From the NCBI RefSeq assembly GCF_023806465.1, contig NZ_JAMSLS010000003.1:1-64000 (forward strand): DNA of 64,000 bases, given 5' to 3'. The stretch comes from Thermomicrobium sp. CFH 73360 (GTDB lineage Bacteria; Chloroflexota; Chloroflexia; Thermomicrobiales; Thermomicrobiaceae). A program made the position numbers and the translations under genes. The notes below the pieces were generated by a model. The model saw only the letters and a program-made list of their open reading frames with translations. It made no database searches and was not told where the DNA came from. Shown here one piece after another: positions 36,127 to 44,708 of the stretch (position 1 is the first letter of the stretch; each line of letters starts with the position of its first letter).

Positions 36127-38487
36127 TCACACCCCGAGCTCTCCACCGAGTGCTCGGAGCACGCGCTCTGGCGTCAGCGGCAGCTGCTCGATAGCGCGAC
36201 CAGCTGGCCAGATGGCATCCAGCACTGCACCGGCGACGGAGGCCGGAGTCGCCAGAAGTCCGCCTTCTCCAATCCCTTTGATGCCACCGATCGTCACCGG
36301 CGACGGCGTCTCCAAGTGCTCAATGATGAGTTCAGGAACTTCGGTCGCAGTCGGCAGGGCGTAGGTGACGAAGGTGTCGGTGAGCAGTTGGCCATTCTCG
36401 TCGTAGACCATCGCCTCGAAGAGCGCGCCACCGATTCCCTGTGCGATTGCGCCCATGACTTGCCCTTCGACGATCATCGGGTTGAGCATTGTCCCGCAGT
36501 CTTCAACCGCCACGATCTTGTCCAGATGCACCGTCCCCGTCTCACCGTCCACTTCGCAGACGGTGACGATGCAGCCGTTTGAGTAGGTGGCACGCGGGTC
36601 GTAGAACTTGGTTGCCGAGAGCAACGGCTCTTCACCCTCGGCCCGAACCCGACCATCGAGGTAAGCTGCGAAGGCGACTTGGAAGAGGCTGAGCGAGCGA
36701 TCGGGAGCGCCTCGGACGAAGACGTTCCCCTCCTGAATCTCCAGGTCCTCCGGGGCGACCTCAAGGAGCCGACTGGCGACGCGCAGGACTTTCTCCCGCA
36801 CCTCCTGGGCCGCCAGTGCCACCATTCCGCCACCAATGACCGCACTGCGGCTTGCATAGGTGCCCATACCCCACGGAGCGCGGTCGGTGTCACCGTGCTC
36901 GACAATCACGTCATCGATAGAGACCCCCAGGATTTCAGCGGCAACCTGTGCCAAGGTCGTCTCGTGTCCTTGTCCGTGGCTGTGCACGCTCACGGCCACG
37001 CGGACTTTGCCGGTGGGATCGATAGTCACCGTCGCATTGTCGTGTGACGGGAATGGAAAGCCCGCCTGGAGCGCGATCTCAGAGCCCCAGGCTGTCGGTT
37101 CAACGTAGAGGCTAATGCCAATGCCCAGGTACCGACCCTGCTGTCGGAGCTCCGCTTGCCGTCGCCGCAACTCCTCGTACCCGACGAGTTCCAGCGCTCG
37201 TTCAAGTGATTCCTGGTAACTTCCACTGTCGTAGACCATACCGGTAATCGTGGTGTAGGGGAATTGGTCGCTGGTAATGACGTTGCGGCGTCGGAATTCG
37301 GCTGGATCAAGCCCGAGTTCGCGGGCAATTTCGTCGAAGAACAGTTCTCGCGCCGTCTGCGCGGCTGTCCAACCCACTGCCCGGAAGGCGCCGACCGGGG
37401 CCTTGTTGGTGCAGACGGCGATCACCTCATGCTGGTATGCCTGAATGTCGTAGACGCCGGGAATGATGCCCGCTGCTGCCAGCGGTTCGATAAGGGCACT
37501 TGCCGTGTTGAACGAGTAGGCACCACCGTCACCGATGAGTCGGGCCTTCAGCCCGAGCACCTTCCCGTCGTTGCGCACGGCTGCCTCGAGCTCGATGATC
37601 TGCTCCTTGGCGTGCGTGGCTGCTGCCAGGTTTTCCCGCCGATCCTCTACCCACTTGACTGGTCGACCGAGCACCTTGCCCAGGTAGGCGATTACCACTT
37701 CCTCGGGATAGATCGTCATCTTTTGCCCAAAGCCGCCACCGACTTCTGGCGAGATGACCCGAACCTTGTGCTCAGGAATCCCCAGAAAAAGCGAGAGGAA
37801 GAGCCGCAACATGTGCGGCATCTGCGTCGACGAGTAGAAGGTCAAGTGCCCACTCGACCGCTCATAGACTGAAAGGCAGCCACGTGTCTCCATAGGCGCT
37901 GCGACGAAGCGGTTGGTATGGAAGCGGCGCCGGAAGATCCGGTCGGCCTGGGCGAAAGCGCCATCGACATCGCCGAGTGTTATGACTTTTTGGTAGACCA
38001 CGTTCGTCCCGAGGTCCTCGTGCAGGAGTGGCGCGTCTGGCGCCATTGCGCGCTCAGCATCGGTCACCGCTGGTAGTGGCTCGTAGTCGACCGCGACGAG
38101 TTCGGCCGCGTCCTCGGCAATGTACCGATTTTCCGCCACAACAACCGCCACTGCCTCGCCGACGAACCGCACCTTGTCCTTGGCCAAGACGGTCTGTGGC
38201 GTGGGCTTTAGCCCCTCGATTGGTAAACCGCTGGCCAGAGGAGGTAGCGTCGCGACGTCTTCAGCGGTAAAAACGGCAAGTACTCCTGGGAGTGCCCGGG
38301 CTGCACTCGTGTCGATCCGTCGGATCCGTGCGTGGCCGTACGGTGAGCGCACAAAGGCGGCATGGACAGTGCCTGGAATCTGGAGATCGGCGAGATATCG
38401 CGCCTCTCCAGTCAAAAACCGTGGGTCCTCGACCCGCTTGACGCGAGCTCCCACCCATTTGCCACGCGGCAGAATCTGGAGCGACAT
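36127..38487 (-). CDS. Molybdenum hydroxylase large (molybdopterin-binding) subunit, CoxL/XdhA-like
   Basis: The 786-residue protein has an N-terminal a/b-hammerhead domain (VKRVEDPRFLTGEARYLADL) and the molybdopterin-cytosine-dinucleotide domain with VISPEVGGGFGQKMTIY, AHGQGHETT-like HSHGQGHETTLAQVAAEI, ASRSAVIGGGM and the catalytic Glu in GGIKGIGEGGLL. The active-site loop reads APVGAFRAVGW, so it is neither the CO dehydrogenase form I loop (AYRCSFR) nor the common form II loop (AYRGAGR). It should hydroxylate a carbon next to nitrogen in an N-heterocycle, or oxidise an aldehyde. The 2Fe-2S and FAD subunit genes precede it in the operon. Confidence 0.92.
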   Translation of the reverse strand: MSLQILPRGKWVGARVKRVEDPRFLTGEARYLADLQIPGTVHAAFVRSPYGHARIRRIDTSAARALPGVLAVFTAEDVATLPPLASGLPIEGLKPTPQTVLAKDKVRFVGEAVAVVVAENRYIAEDAAELVAVDYEPLPAVTDAERAMAPDAPLLHEDLGTNVVYQKVITLGDVDGAFAQADRIFRRRFHTNRFVAAPMETRGCLSVYERSSGHLTFYSSTQMPHMLRLFLSLFLGIPEHKVRVISPEVGGGFGQKMTIYPEEVVIAYLGKVLGRPVKWVEDRRENLAAATHAKEQIIELEAAVRNDGKVLGLKARLIGDGGAYSFNTASALIEPLAAAGIIPGVYDIQAYQHEVIAVCTNKAPVGAFRAVGWTAAQTARELFFDEIARELGLDPAEFRRRNVITSDQFPYTTITGMVYDSGSYQESLERALELVGYEELRRRQAELRQQGRYLGIGISLYVEPTAWGSEIALQAGFPFPSHDNATVTIDPTGKVRVAVSVHSHGQGHETTLAQVAAEILGVSIDDVIVEHGDTDRAPWGMGTYASRSAVIGGGMVALAAQEVREKVLRVASRLLEVAPEDLEIQEGNVFVRGAPDRSLSLFQVAFAAYLDGRVRAEGEEPLLSATKFYDPRATYSNGCIVTVCEVDGETGTVHLDKIVAVEDCGTMLNPMIVEGQVMGAIAQGIGGALFEAMVYDENGQLLTDTFVTYALPTATEVPELIIEHLETPSPVTIGGIKGIGEGGLLATPASVAGAVLDAIWPAGRAIEQLPLTPERVLRALGGELGV

Positions 38488-38503
38488 GGCTGTCCCCCTC
38501 TCG

Positions 38504-38983
38504 TCAGGTATCGGCTCGCTCGTGCCGTGCCGCGAGCTGGACTGCCCGCACGATGTTCTGGTATCCCGTGCAGCGGCAAAGGTTCCCGCTCAACGCCTCA
38601 CGAATCTCCTCCTCACTTGGGTTAGGGTTCTCGGCGAGGAGCGCGACAGCAGTGAGCACCATCCCAGGAGTGCAAAAGCCGCACTGCAAGGCGTGTGCTT
38701 CCCAGAACGCCTCTTGCACCGGATGGAGCGTTCCGTCCGTTGCCAGCCCTTCGATCGTCGTGATGGTAGCTCCGTCAGCCTGGGCGGCCAGCACCAGGCA
38801 GGAGCGGACAGCGGCGCCGTCCCAGAGCACCGTGCAGCTACCGCAAACACCGTGCTCGCAACCCAACTTCGTCCCCGTCAACCCCAGTTCCTCGCGTAGG
38901 AAGTCCGCCAGCGTCATTCGCGGTTCGACCACGGCCGAGATGCGCCGGCCGTTGACGGTCACCGTGATCGGTACGCGCTCCAT
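38504..38983 (-). CDS. Molybdenum hydroxylase small subunit, two [2Fe-2S] clusters (CoxS-like)
   Basis: The 159-residue protein has the plant-ferredoxin-type cluster motif with Cys42, 47, 50 and 62 (GCEHGVCGSCTVLWDG) and the C-terminal four-helix cluster domain with CGFCTPGM and CRCTGYQNI. It passes electrons from the molybdenum centre to the FAD subunit. Start ATG 38983 follows GAAGAGGGG. Sixteen bases separate it from the large subunit gene. Confidence 0.95.
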   Translation of the reverse strand: MERVPITVTVNGRRISAVVEPRMTLADFLREELGLTGTKLGCEHGVCGSCTVLWDGAAVRSCLVLAAQADGATITTIEGLATDGTLHPVQEAFWEAHALQCGFCTPGMVLTAVALLAENPNPSEEEIREALSGNLCRCTGYQNIVRAVQLAARHERADT

Positions 38984-39002
38984 CGTCCACCCCTCTTCCT
39001 GG

Positions 39003-39878
39003 TCATGTCGCCTGCACGCGTTGTGCCGCTGCCTCAAGCGCCCGGCGTACCACAACCGGGACGATTTGCTTGCGGTAGACTGCCGATCCGTGGACGTCGG
39101 AGAGTGGTTCGTCAATCGCTTCCGTCGCTCGCACCGCTGCCTCGTGGAACGTTTCAGCAGTCAAGGGCTGCCCCACCAGCGCCTGCTCTGCCGCTGTTGC
39201 GCGCACCGGGCGTGTTGCAACGCCAAAGAGAGCGATCGCAGCTCGCGCGCAGGTGCCGTCAGCAGCGCGCTCCACCAGTGTCACCGCCCCGGCCAAGGCG
39301 AAGTCTCCGTGTCGGCGCGCAACCTCAGCGATACCCCATCCAGTGGCCGCTGATGGGAGAGGGAAACGCACGGCCGTCAGCAGTTCACCGTCAGCGAGGG
39401 CAGTCGTGAATGGCCCAAGGAAAAACTCGCGCGCCGGGACGGAGCGTTCTCCACCTGGGCCCCGTATGACGAGCTCTGCCTCCAGGGCTAGTGCGACCGC
39501 CGGGTACTCCGCCGATGGATCGGCATGTGCCAGGGAGCCGCCGAGTGTCCCACGGTTGCGGATCGCAGGGTGACCGACGAGCCGCGTGGCAGCAGCCAGG
39601 AGCGGGAGATGGTGAGCGACAAGGGGGTCACGTTCCAGACGTCGTTGCCGTACCATCGCCCCAGCGACGAGTGTTCCATCGTCCAGTGACAACTCGTCCA
39701 ACCCGGCGATCTCTCCAAGGTCGACGAGTAGGGTCGGTCGGGCGAGACGCAGTGCGAGCATCGGAATAAGGCTCTGCCCACCAGCCAGCGGGCGAGCCTC
39801 TGCTCCCTCCCGCGCGAGGATCTCGAGCGCTTCGTGAAGACTCTGCGGCCGCTCGTAGGCGAAGGCCGGCGGTTTCAT
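39003..39878 (-). CDS. Molybdenum hydroxylase FAD-binding medium subunit (CoxM-like)
   Basis: The 291-residue protein has the two FAD-pyrophosphate motifs of the CoxM/XdhB family, LAGGQSLIPMLALRLARP (~33) and NRGTLGGSLAHADPSAEYP (~107), and the CO_deh_flav_C region at the end. It accepts electrons from the iron-sulfur subunit and passes them to NAD+ or a quinone. It is the first gene of the leftward operon; its ATG at 39878 follows GGGAGGGTG. Only 19 bases separate it from the small subunit gene. The gene order FAD, FeS, Mo differs from coxMSL only by continuing into the ABC importer. Confidence 0.95.
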   Translation of the reverse strand: MKPPAFAYERPQSLHEALEILAREGAEARPLAGGQSLIPMLALRLARPTLLVDLGEIAGLDELSLDDGTLVAGAMVRQRRLERDPLVAHHLPLLAAATRLVGHPAIRNRGTLGGSLAHADPSAEYPAVALALEAELVIRGPGGERSVPAREFFLGPFTTALADGELLTAVRFPLPSAATGWGIAEVARRHGDFALAGAVTLVERAADGTCARAAIALFGVATRPVRATAAEQALVGQPLTAETFHEAAVRATEAIDEPLSDVHGSAVYRKQIVPVVVRRALEAAAQRVQAT

Positions 39879-39913
39879 CGTCGCACCCTCCCCTTGCATG
39901 CCGGACCGAAAAA

Positions 39914-39972
39914 TGTCACTTTCGTGAGCATCCGTTCACAGATTGCTGCTCGCTCCGGCGTTGTCACTTTCG
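39914..39972. promoter_or_regulatory. Direct repeat TGTCACTTTCG pair in the divergent control region
   Basis: TGTCACTTTCG occurs at 39914-39924 and 39962-39972, 48 bases apart, immediately upstream of the leftward operon. Two copies on one face of the helix could bind a regulator. Confidence 0.5.
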
Positions 39973-39977
39973 GCACG

Positions 39978-40006
39978 ATGACAGTAACGCTCGCTAAGGG
40001 TATGCT
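39978..40006 (+). promoter_or_regulatory. Promoter of the divergent biotin carboxylase gene
   Basis: ATGACA (39978-39983), 17 bases, then TATGCT (40001-40006). Transcription should start near 40013, leaving a leader of about 86 bases that contains the palindrome at 40041-40060. Confidence 0.6.
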
Positions 40007-40040
40007 AGAACTCCGAAGGGTTGGCTGTCAAGACGTGAAA

Positions 40041-40060
40041 CTTTGTAAGCTCGTACAAAG
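40041..40060. promoter_or_regulatory. Palindromic operator candidate in the divergent control region
   Basis: CTTTGTA, six bases, TACAAAG: perfect seven-base half sites, the size and style of a GntR- or TetR-type operator. It lies just downstream of the predicted biotin carboxylase start site and could block transcription of it, and perhaps of the divergent operon. Confidence 0.6.
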
Positions 40061-40098
40061 CCGTTTGTCATGTAGCCCAAAGTGAGGGAGGAATAAGG

Positions 40099-41445
40099 GT
40101 GTTTCGCAAGGTCCTGATTGCCAACCGCGGTGAGATCGCTCTGCGCGTCATGCGCGCGTGCCGGGAACTCGGGATCCGCACGGTGGCGGTCTACTCGGAG
40201 GCTGACGCACAAGCTCGGCACGTCCGGTATGCTGACGAGGCCCGTTGCATCGGCCCGGCAGCGGCGTCACGGAGTTACCTGAATATCGAGGCGATCATCG
40301 CAGCGGCTCGCGAAACGGGTGCCGAGGCGATCCATCCCGGTTATGGATTCCTCGCAGAGAACGCGGAGTTCGCTCGCGCCTGCCGGGAGGCAGGGATCGT
40401 CTTCATTGGGCCAAGCCCTGAGGCGATCACGCTCATGGGCGACAAGGCCGAGGCTCGAAAGCTTGCCGATTCGGTCGGTGTCCCAGTTGTTCCGGGAACG
40501 CCAGACAAGGTCACGCCAGACGAAGCTCTCACTTTCGCCGACCGGATCGGTTTTCCGCTCATGGTGAAAGCAGCGGCTGGTGGTGGGGGGCGTGGAATTC
40601 GCGTCGTGCGCAACCGCGCAGAACTCGAGCAGGCCTTGGAAGTTGCGGCCCAAGAAGCCCACGCCGCTTTTGGTGACGGTGCGCTCTATCTCGAAAAGTT
40701 CCTGGAGCGACCGCGTCATATCGAGGTGCAAGTGCTCGTCGACCATCATGGTACCGCTCTGCACCTCTTTGAGCGGGAGTGCTCGATTCAACGTCGCCGC
40801 CAAAAGCTCTGGGAAGAGGCTCCTTCCCCGGCGCTCACCCCTGGTCTGCGTGCTCAGATCTGCGAGGCTGCGGTGCGGCTGGCCCGTGCGGCCGGCTACA
40901 CCAATGCTGGGACACTGGAGTTCCTCGTTGATGCTGGCGGCTCCTTCTATTTCTTGGAAATGAACACACGCGTCCAGGTGGAGCACCCTGTCACCGAACT
41001 CGTCACGGGCATCGACATTGTCAAGGAGCAGATCCGGATTGCGGCCGGCGAGCGGTTGCTTTGGCGTCAAGAGGACATCACTGTGCACGGCCATGCGATC
41101 GAGTTCCGGGTGAACGCCGAAGATCCGGCGCTCGGCTTCTTCCCCTCGCCAGGTGTGATCGAACGGATGGAGCTCCCGTCCGGCCCAGGCGTGCGCTGCG
41201 ACTTCGGCTTCGGGCCCGGTGATGAGGTACCACCCTATTACGACTCGCTCATCGGGAAGATCATCGTCTGGGGGCGTGATCGGACCGAGGCGTTGGCTCG
41301 TGGGCGACGAGCCCTCGATGAGTTTGTGGTCGAAGGGATCGCGACAACCGCGCCGTTCCACCGCGCACTGGCCGATGATCCTGCAGTTCTTGCAGCCGCA
41401 TACCATGTCCAGTTCTTGGATGAGCGGCTCGCTCACCCGCAGTGA
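40099..41445 (+). CDS. Biotin carboxylase (AccC-like)
   Basis: The 448-residue protein has the full biotin carboxylase architecture: N-terminal FRKVLIANRGEIALRVMRAC, the ATP-grasp lid MVKAAAGGGGRGIRVV, HIEVQVLVDHHG, ECSIQRRRQK, and the catalytic FLEMNTRVQVEHPVTE. It carboxylates the biotin of a carrier protein using ATP and bicarbonate. The window has only one carrier gene and one carboxyltransferase pair, both in the divergent operon, so this is most likely the missing first component of that enzyme; a housekeeping acetyl-CoA carboxylase role cannot be excluded. GTG start with GAGGGAGG upstream. Confidence 0.93.
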   Translation: MFRKVLIANRGEIALRVMRACRELGIRTVAVYSEADAQARHVRYADEARCIGPAAASRSYLNIEAIIAAARETGAEAIHPGYGFLAENAEFARACREAGIVFIGPSPEAITLMGDKAEARKLADSVGVPVVPGTPDKVTPDEALTFADRIGFPLMVKAAAGGGGRGIRVVRNRAELEQALEVAAQEAHAAFGDGALYLEKFLERPRHIEVQVLVDHHGTALHLFERECSIQRRRQKLWEEAPSPALTPGLRAQICEAAVRLARAAGYTNAGTLEFLVDAGGSFYFLEMNTRVQVEHPVTELVTGIDIVKEQIRIAAGERLLWRQEDITVHGHAIEFRVNAEDPALGFFPSPGVIERMELPSGPGVRCDFGFGPGDEVPPYYDSLIGKIIVWGRDRTEALARGRRALDEFVVEGIATTAPFHRALADDPAVLAAAYHVQFLDERLAHPQ

Positions 41446-41647
41446 TCAGCTCTTCGGCGAGGGGTGAGAGCGCATCGGTTACCATGCCATATCGTGCCGA
41501 TGCCGGGATTGGTGATGTCCACGGTGCTGTGGTGGGCGAGCAGTTCTGGCATGTCCTGGCGATTCCACATGCACAGTAGGTGCGAGAGTTGCTCCTCTTG
41601 CGCCCACTGTCTCTTGTGCTCTCTTGGTCGTGGTACCTCGCACCTCC

Positions 41648-42727
41648 TCAGCGGTTTGGCGGGCGAACGAGCGTTTGGGCAATCGCCATGATCGGGTTGG
41701 TCGCCGCTATGGTGACTGCAGGACGCTCCTTCTGGCTCCACACCGTCTCGGGGCGACACTGGAGAAAGTAGATCGTTCCACGGTTGGGAATATCCGTGAT
41801 CGCCCATTCCACGTCTAAGGGGAAGCCGAACTGCTTTTCAAGCTCACGGGCGCGCCGGGCGAGCTCGACGACCTCGGCATCGTCGAGGCACGGGGCAGCC
41901 GCGCGCTCCAGCGGAAGTTCCTCGCGCTGGAGTGTGCCATCGGATCCGCCGCGCCGGTACTGGAACGGCTTGGGATTGATCTGCTTGCGGACGATCTCCA
42001 ACGTCACCTTGCTGACCACGTACTCGTCCGGTGTGACTTCGCCGGCCACCACTGCCTGGCCGAGTCCCCAGCTGCCCTCGATGACCACCAGCGAGCGGTC
42101 GCCGGTCCGTGGGCTAAGGGTGAAGAGCACTCCCGCTGCCCGTGGCTCCACCAGGAGCTGGATAGCGACTCCCACCGCGGCGTCCTCGAGCTGAAGCCCC
42201 CGATGGACGCGATAGGCGATAGCCCGTGGTGTGTAGGCACTGGCCCAACAACGCCGGACTGCGCGCGCAAGTTCGTCGAACCCCTGGATGCCGAGGTACG
42301 TCTCATGCTGGCCAGCGAAACTCGCTGTCTGACTGTCTTCGTCAACTGCACTCGAGCGTACGGCAACAATCGGCTGCGCGCTACCCACCGTGCGGCCGAG
42401 CTGGGCGTATGCGTCGGAGAGATGCCGTGCAAGTGTGTCGGGGAGTGCTGCTGTGGTGAAGGCCTCCTCCACGCGCGCGGCCAACGCCGCTGCCGCATCG
42501 TCAAGACTGGGGTAACGGTCGAGGTCGAGGCGGAAGAGCCCGGTCAGTCCATTATCCTCGAGGAAGGTGTGATATGCCGCGGTCGTCAGTGCGAAGCCGG
42601 GCGGTACGGGGCATCCCGCAGCAAGCAGCAGACCGAGGCTCGCTGCTTTCCCCCCAACGAGAGGACGATCCGCTTCCCGCAGTGTCGCGAAGTTGAGGAT
42701 GAAGGGTGCGTCATGCATGCGAACCAT
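41648..42727 (-). CDS. PEP synthase N-terminal-domain protein (ATP-grasp phosphotransferase subunit, phenylphosphate-synthase-B-like)
   Basis: The 359-residue protein matches only the N-terminal ATP-binding domain of PEP synthase: VGGKAASLGLLLAAGCPVPPGFALT, VAVRSSAVDEDSQTASFAGQHETYLG, VLFTLSPRTGDRS and VEWAITD ... IYFLQCRPET. It therefore has no swivelling His domain or PEP-binding barrel of its own; the His domain is in the gene just upstream in the operon. Size and split match subunit 2 (about 40 kDa) of phenylphosphate synthase, which uses ATP to phosphorylate phenol. GAGAGGAG precedes the ATG. It converges on the biotin carboxylase gene, with about 200 bases between. Confidence 0.85.
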   Translation of the reverse strand: MVRMHDAPFILNFATLREADRPLVGGKAASLGLLLAAGCPVPPGFALTTAAYHTFLEDNGLTGLFRLDLDRYPSLDDAAAALAARVEEAFTTAALPDTLARHLSDAYAQLGRTVGSAQPIVAVRSSAVDEDSQTASFAGQHETYLGIQGFDELARAVRRCWASAYTPRAIAYRVHRGLQLEDAAVGVAIQLLVEPRAAGVLFTLSPRTGDRSLVVIEGSWGLGQAVVAGEVTPDEYVVSKVTLEIVRKQINPKPFQYRRGGSDGTLQREELPLERAAAPCLDDAEVVELARRARELEKQFGFPLDVEWAITDIPNRGTIYFLQCRPETVWSQKERPAVTIAATNPIMAIAQTLVRPPNR

Positions 42728-42752
42728 AACTCCTCTCCGGGCCTTGCGACGC

Positions 42753-44567
42753 TTAGTCCAGGATCGTTACCACACCGTTGTCACCGTCGACGCGGAGCAT
42801 CTGCCCGGTGCGAAGACGCTTGGTCGCAACACCAGTTCCGAGAACGGCTGGAATCCGGTACTCGCGAGCGACGATCGCGGCGTGTGACATCACACCTCCA
42901 ATATCGGAGACCATCCCGCGGACGCGCGCGAGCACGGGGGCCCAGCTGGGCTCGGTGACCGAGCAGACAAGGATCTCGCCGTCGCGGACGTCCTGGAGCT
43001 CCTCCACACTCAACACAACACGAGCGGGTCCTTCGGCGACACCAGGTGCGGCAGCGAAGCCACGCAACAGGTTCCCCTCATCCGGACTCAGCCAGGCCCG
43101 CAGCCGTTCCGGCGTAATGCCCCAGAGCATGATGATCGCCGGATCGCCGATCACCTCTGGAACGACACCGAGGGCCGGCGGTGGTGCCCAGGCGCGCAGC
43201 CGCTCCATGATCTGCCGTCTCCGGGCGATCTCGGACGGCCAGTAGGCTGGACCACGCGATGCCGAACCAATGCTCCAGCCGAGCAGGAGATCCATGAACG
43301 CACGCTCGACGTCCGTGTAGTGCAAGAGGAAGATATCATCGACATTCTGGAAGAAGCCCCTGGCGACAAACAACTTGCCGAGTTCTCGCACTTTGTTCCA
43401 GAAACGGCTCTGATACCAGTGCTCCACATAGAACTTGTGATCCTCGATCGAGTAGTAGACCTCGCGGGTCAGTGCGAGGATCTGATCAAAGGCTTGCTTT
43501 TCCTCCTCGGTGGCGAGGAGTTCTCGGTAACCCTGCGTGATTCGGTCGCGCTCTTGCCGCAGGGCCTCGGTATCACGCTCCAGGTTCTCGCCGCGCTGCA
43601 GACGCTGAATGTAGTCAGCCAAAACGCTTACGACCGGGGTTGGGTCATCGATCCAGGCACGGTGGTGGTGCTGGAAACCGTCACCGGTGTTCATGTAGAA
43701 CCAGGGATCAGCGCTCTGCTCCCACTCAGCCAACCAACGCTGGCCTGCTTCGCTGTTCCGGAGCGCAGCAAAGACGCGCTCACCTGTGCCGTCAGTAAGG
43801 AAAATGTCCGCAACGCCGAGTTCGAGGGCTTTCCGGGCCAGGCGCTTCAGTTCGTCGTTCGGACGGAACATGCTCACGTCGATCGCGCCGACCATCCGAG
43901 TTACTTGCTGGTCAGAGATTTCTGGGAAAGCCTTTTTGCAGAAATCGTAGAAAGTGAAGTAGGCGGCAAACCCGATCATGACAATTTCCATATGGATTTG
44001 CCACACTCGGAAGATGCTATCGATCAGATCGTGGTACGCCGTCAAGTTGTCCATTGAGGCGCCGTAGCCACGACGGCTGAAGACATACTCGGCTGGTTCA
44101 ACGTCGGGGAGCTCCGGAAACTGGATTGCGACCAGCCGATCGATCTCGCCGATTAACTTCTGCTTCCACTCGTCATAGAGCGTCCGCCAGTTCGCGTAAT
44201 AGTAGCCGGCCCGTTCCTGGAACCAGGAGGCACGGCGCTCGATGAGTGCGGGGTCAGTGACCGGAGTCGGGCTGATATAGACATACCCGTTAAGCACGCG
44301 GAAGTCGATGCCCATTGCCGGCGGGATACAGAACATGCGACTGCTCATCTCACCAATCGCCAAGTATCCCGCCTCGGCGGTGATAATGTCGAAGGGGGTC
44401 ATCGCCTCCGGGAAGTGCATACCGTTAAAGAACCAGAGGCGCTGCTCTTCTTCCGCTCGCCGGTCTTCACTGAAGAGGAGATAGTACGGATAGAGCTGCT
44501 CCCACCCTTCTGCCCCAGGTGGTGTGCCGACGTCGAATGGGCTCGGGAACCGCAAGGCGCCGCTCAT
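42753..44567 (-). CDS. PEP-utilising phosphohistidine-domain protein (phenylphosphate-synthase-A-like)
   Basis: The 604-residue protein has a large N-terminal region without a domain I can name (rich in Trp/Tyr/Phe, e.g. FYDFCKKAFPEISDQQ) and a C-terminal swivelling phosphohistidine domain with GGVMSHAAIVAREYRIPAVL, where His is the phospho-acceptor of PEP synthase and PPDK. It lacks the PEP/pyruvate barrel. Size and arrangement match subunit 1 (about 70 kDa) of phenylphosphate synthase, so it may bind the organic substrate and transfer the phosphate from His. GGAGGAG precedes the ATG; 25 bases separate it from the ATP-grasp gene. Confidence 0.82.
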   Translation of the reverse strand: MSGALRFPSPFDVGTPPGAEGWEQLYPYYLLFSEDRRAEEEQRLWFFNGMHFPEAMTPFDIITAEAGYLAIGEMSSRMFCIPPAMGIDFRVLNGYVYISPTPVTDPALIERRASWFQERAGYYYANWRTLYDEWKQKLIGEIDRLVAIQFPELPDVEPAEYVFSRRGYGASMDNLTAYHDLIDSIFRVWQIHMEIVMIGFAAYFTFYDFCKKAFPEISDQQVTRMVGAIDVSMFRPNDELKRLARKALELGVADIFLTDGTGERVFAALRNSEAGQRWLAEWEQSADPWFYMNTGDGFQHHHRAWIDDPTPVVSVLADYIQRLQRGENLERDTEALRQERDRITQGYRELLATEEEKQAFDQILALTREVYYSIEDHKFYVEHWYQSRFWNKVRELGKLFVARGFFQNVDDIFLLHYTDVERAFMDLLLGWSIGSASRGPAYWPSEIARRRQIMERLRAWAPPPALGVVPEVIGDPAIIMLWGITPERLRAWLSPDEGNLLRGFAAAPGVAEGPARVVLSVEELQDVRDGEILVCSVTEPSWAPVLARVRGMVSDIGGVMSHAAIVAREYRIPAVLGTGVATKRLRTGQMLRVDGDNGVVTILD

Positions 44568-44708
44568 CCGCTCCTCCGATCTCTAGTCGACTGCACTGAC
44601 TTCATTCCTAATCATGACCAGAATGTTGCCGTATGCAAGCCGTGCGTTCGGGAATGCAGAACAAGCGTCGCCATGCCAGGTCGGCTCTCTGCTGAGCTGA
44701 CCGAAGGA

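Noticed and set aside
36127-39878. Aerobic CO dehydrogenase (coxMSL)
   Set aside because: The form I loop AYRCSFR is absent and the operon continues into unrelated import and carboxylase genes without cox accessory genes.
41446-41647. Small genes between biotin carboxylase and the phosphotransferase
   Set aside because: Several 60-75 codon frames exist on both strands, but all are Arg/Ser/Cys-rich with no ribosome site.
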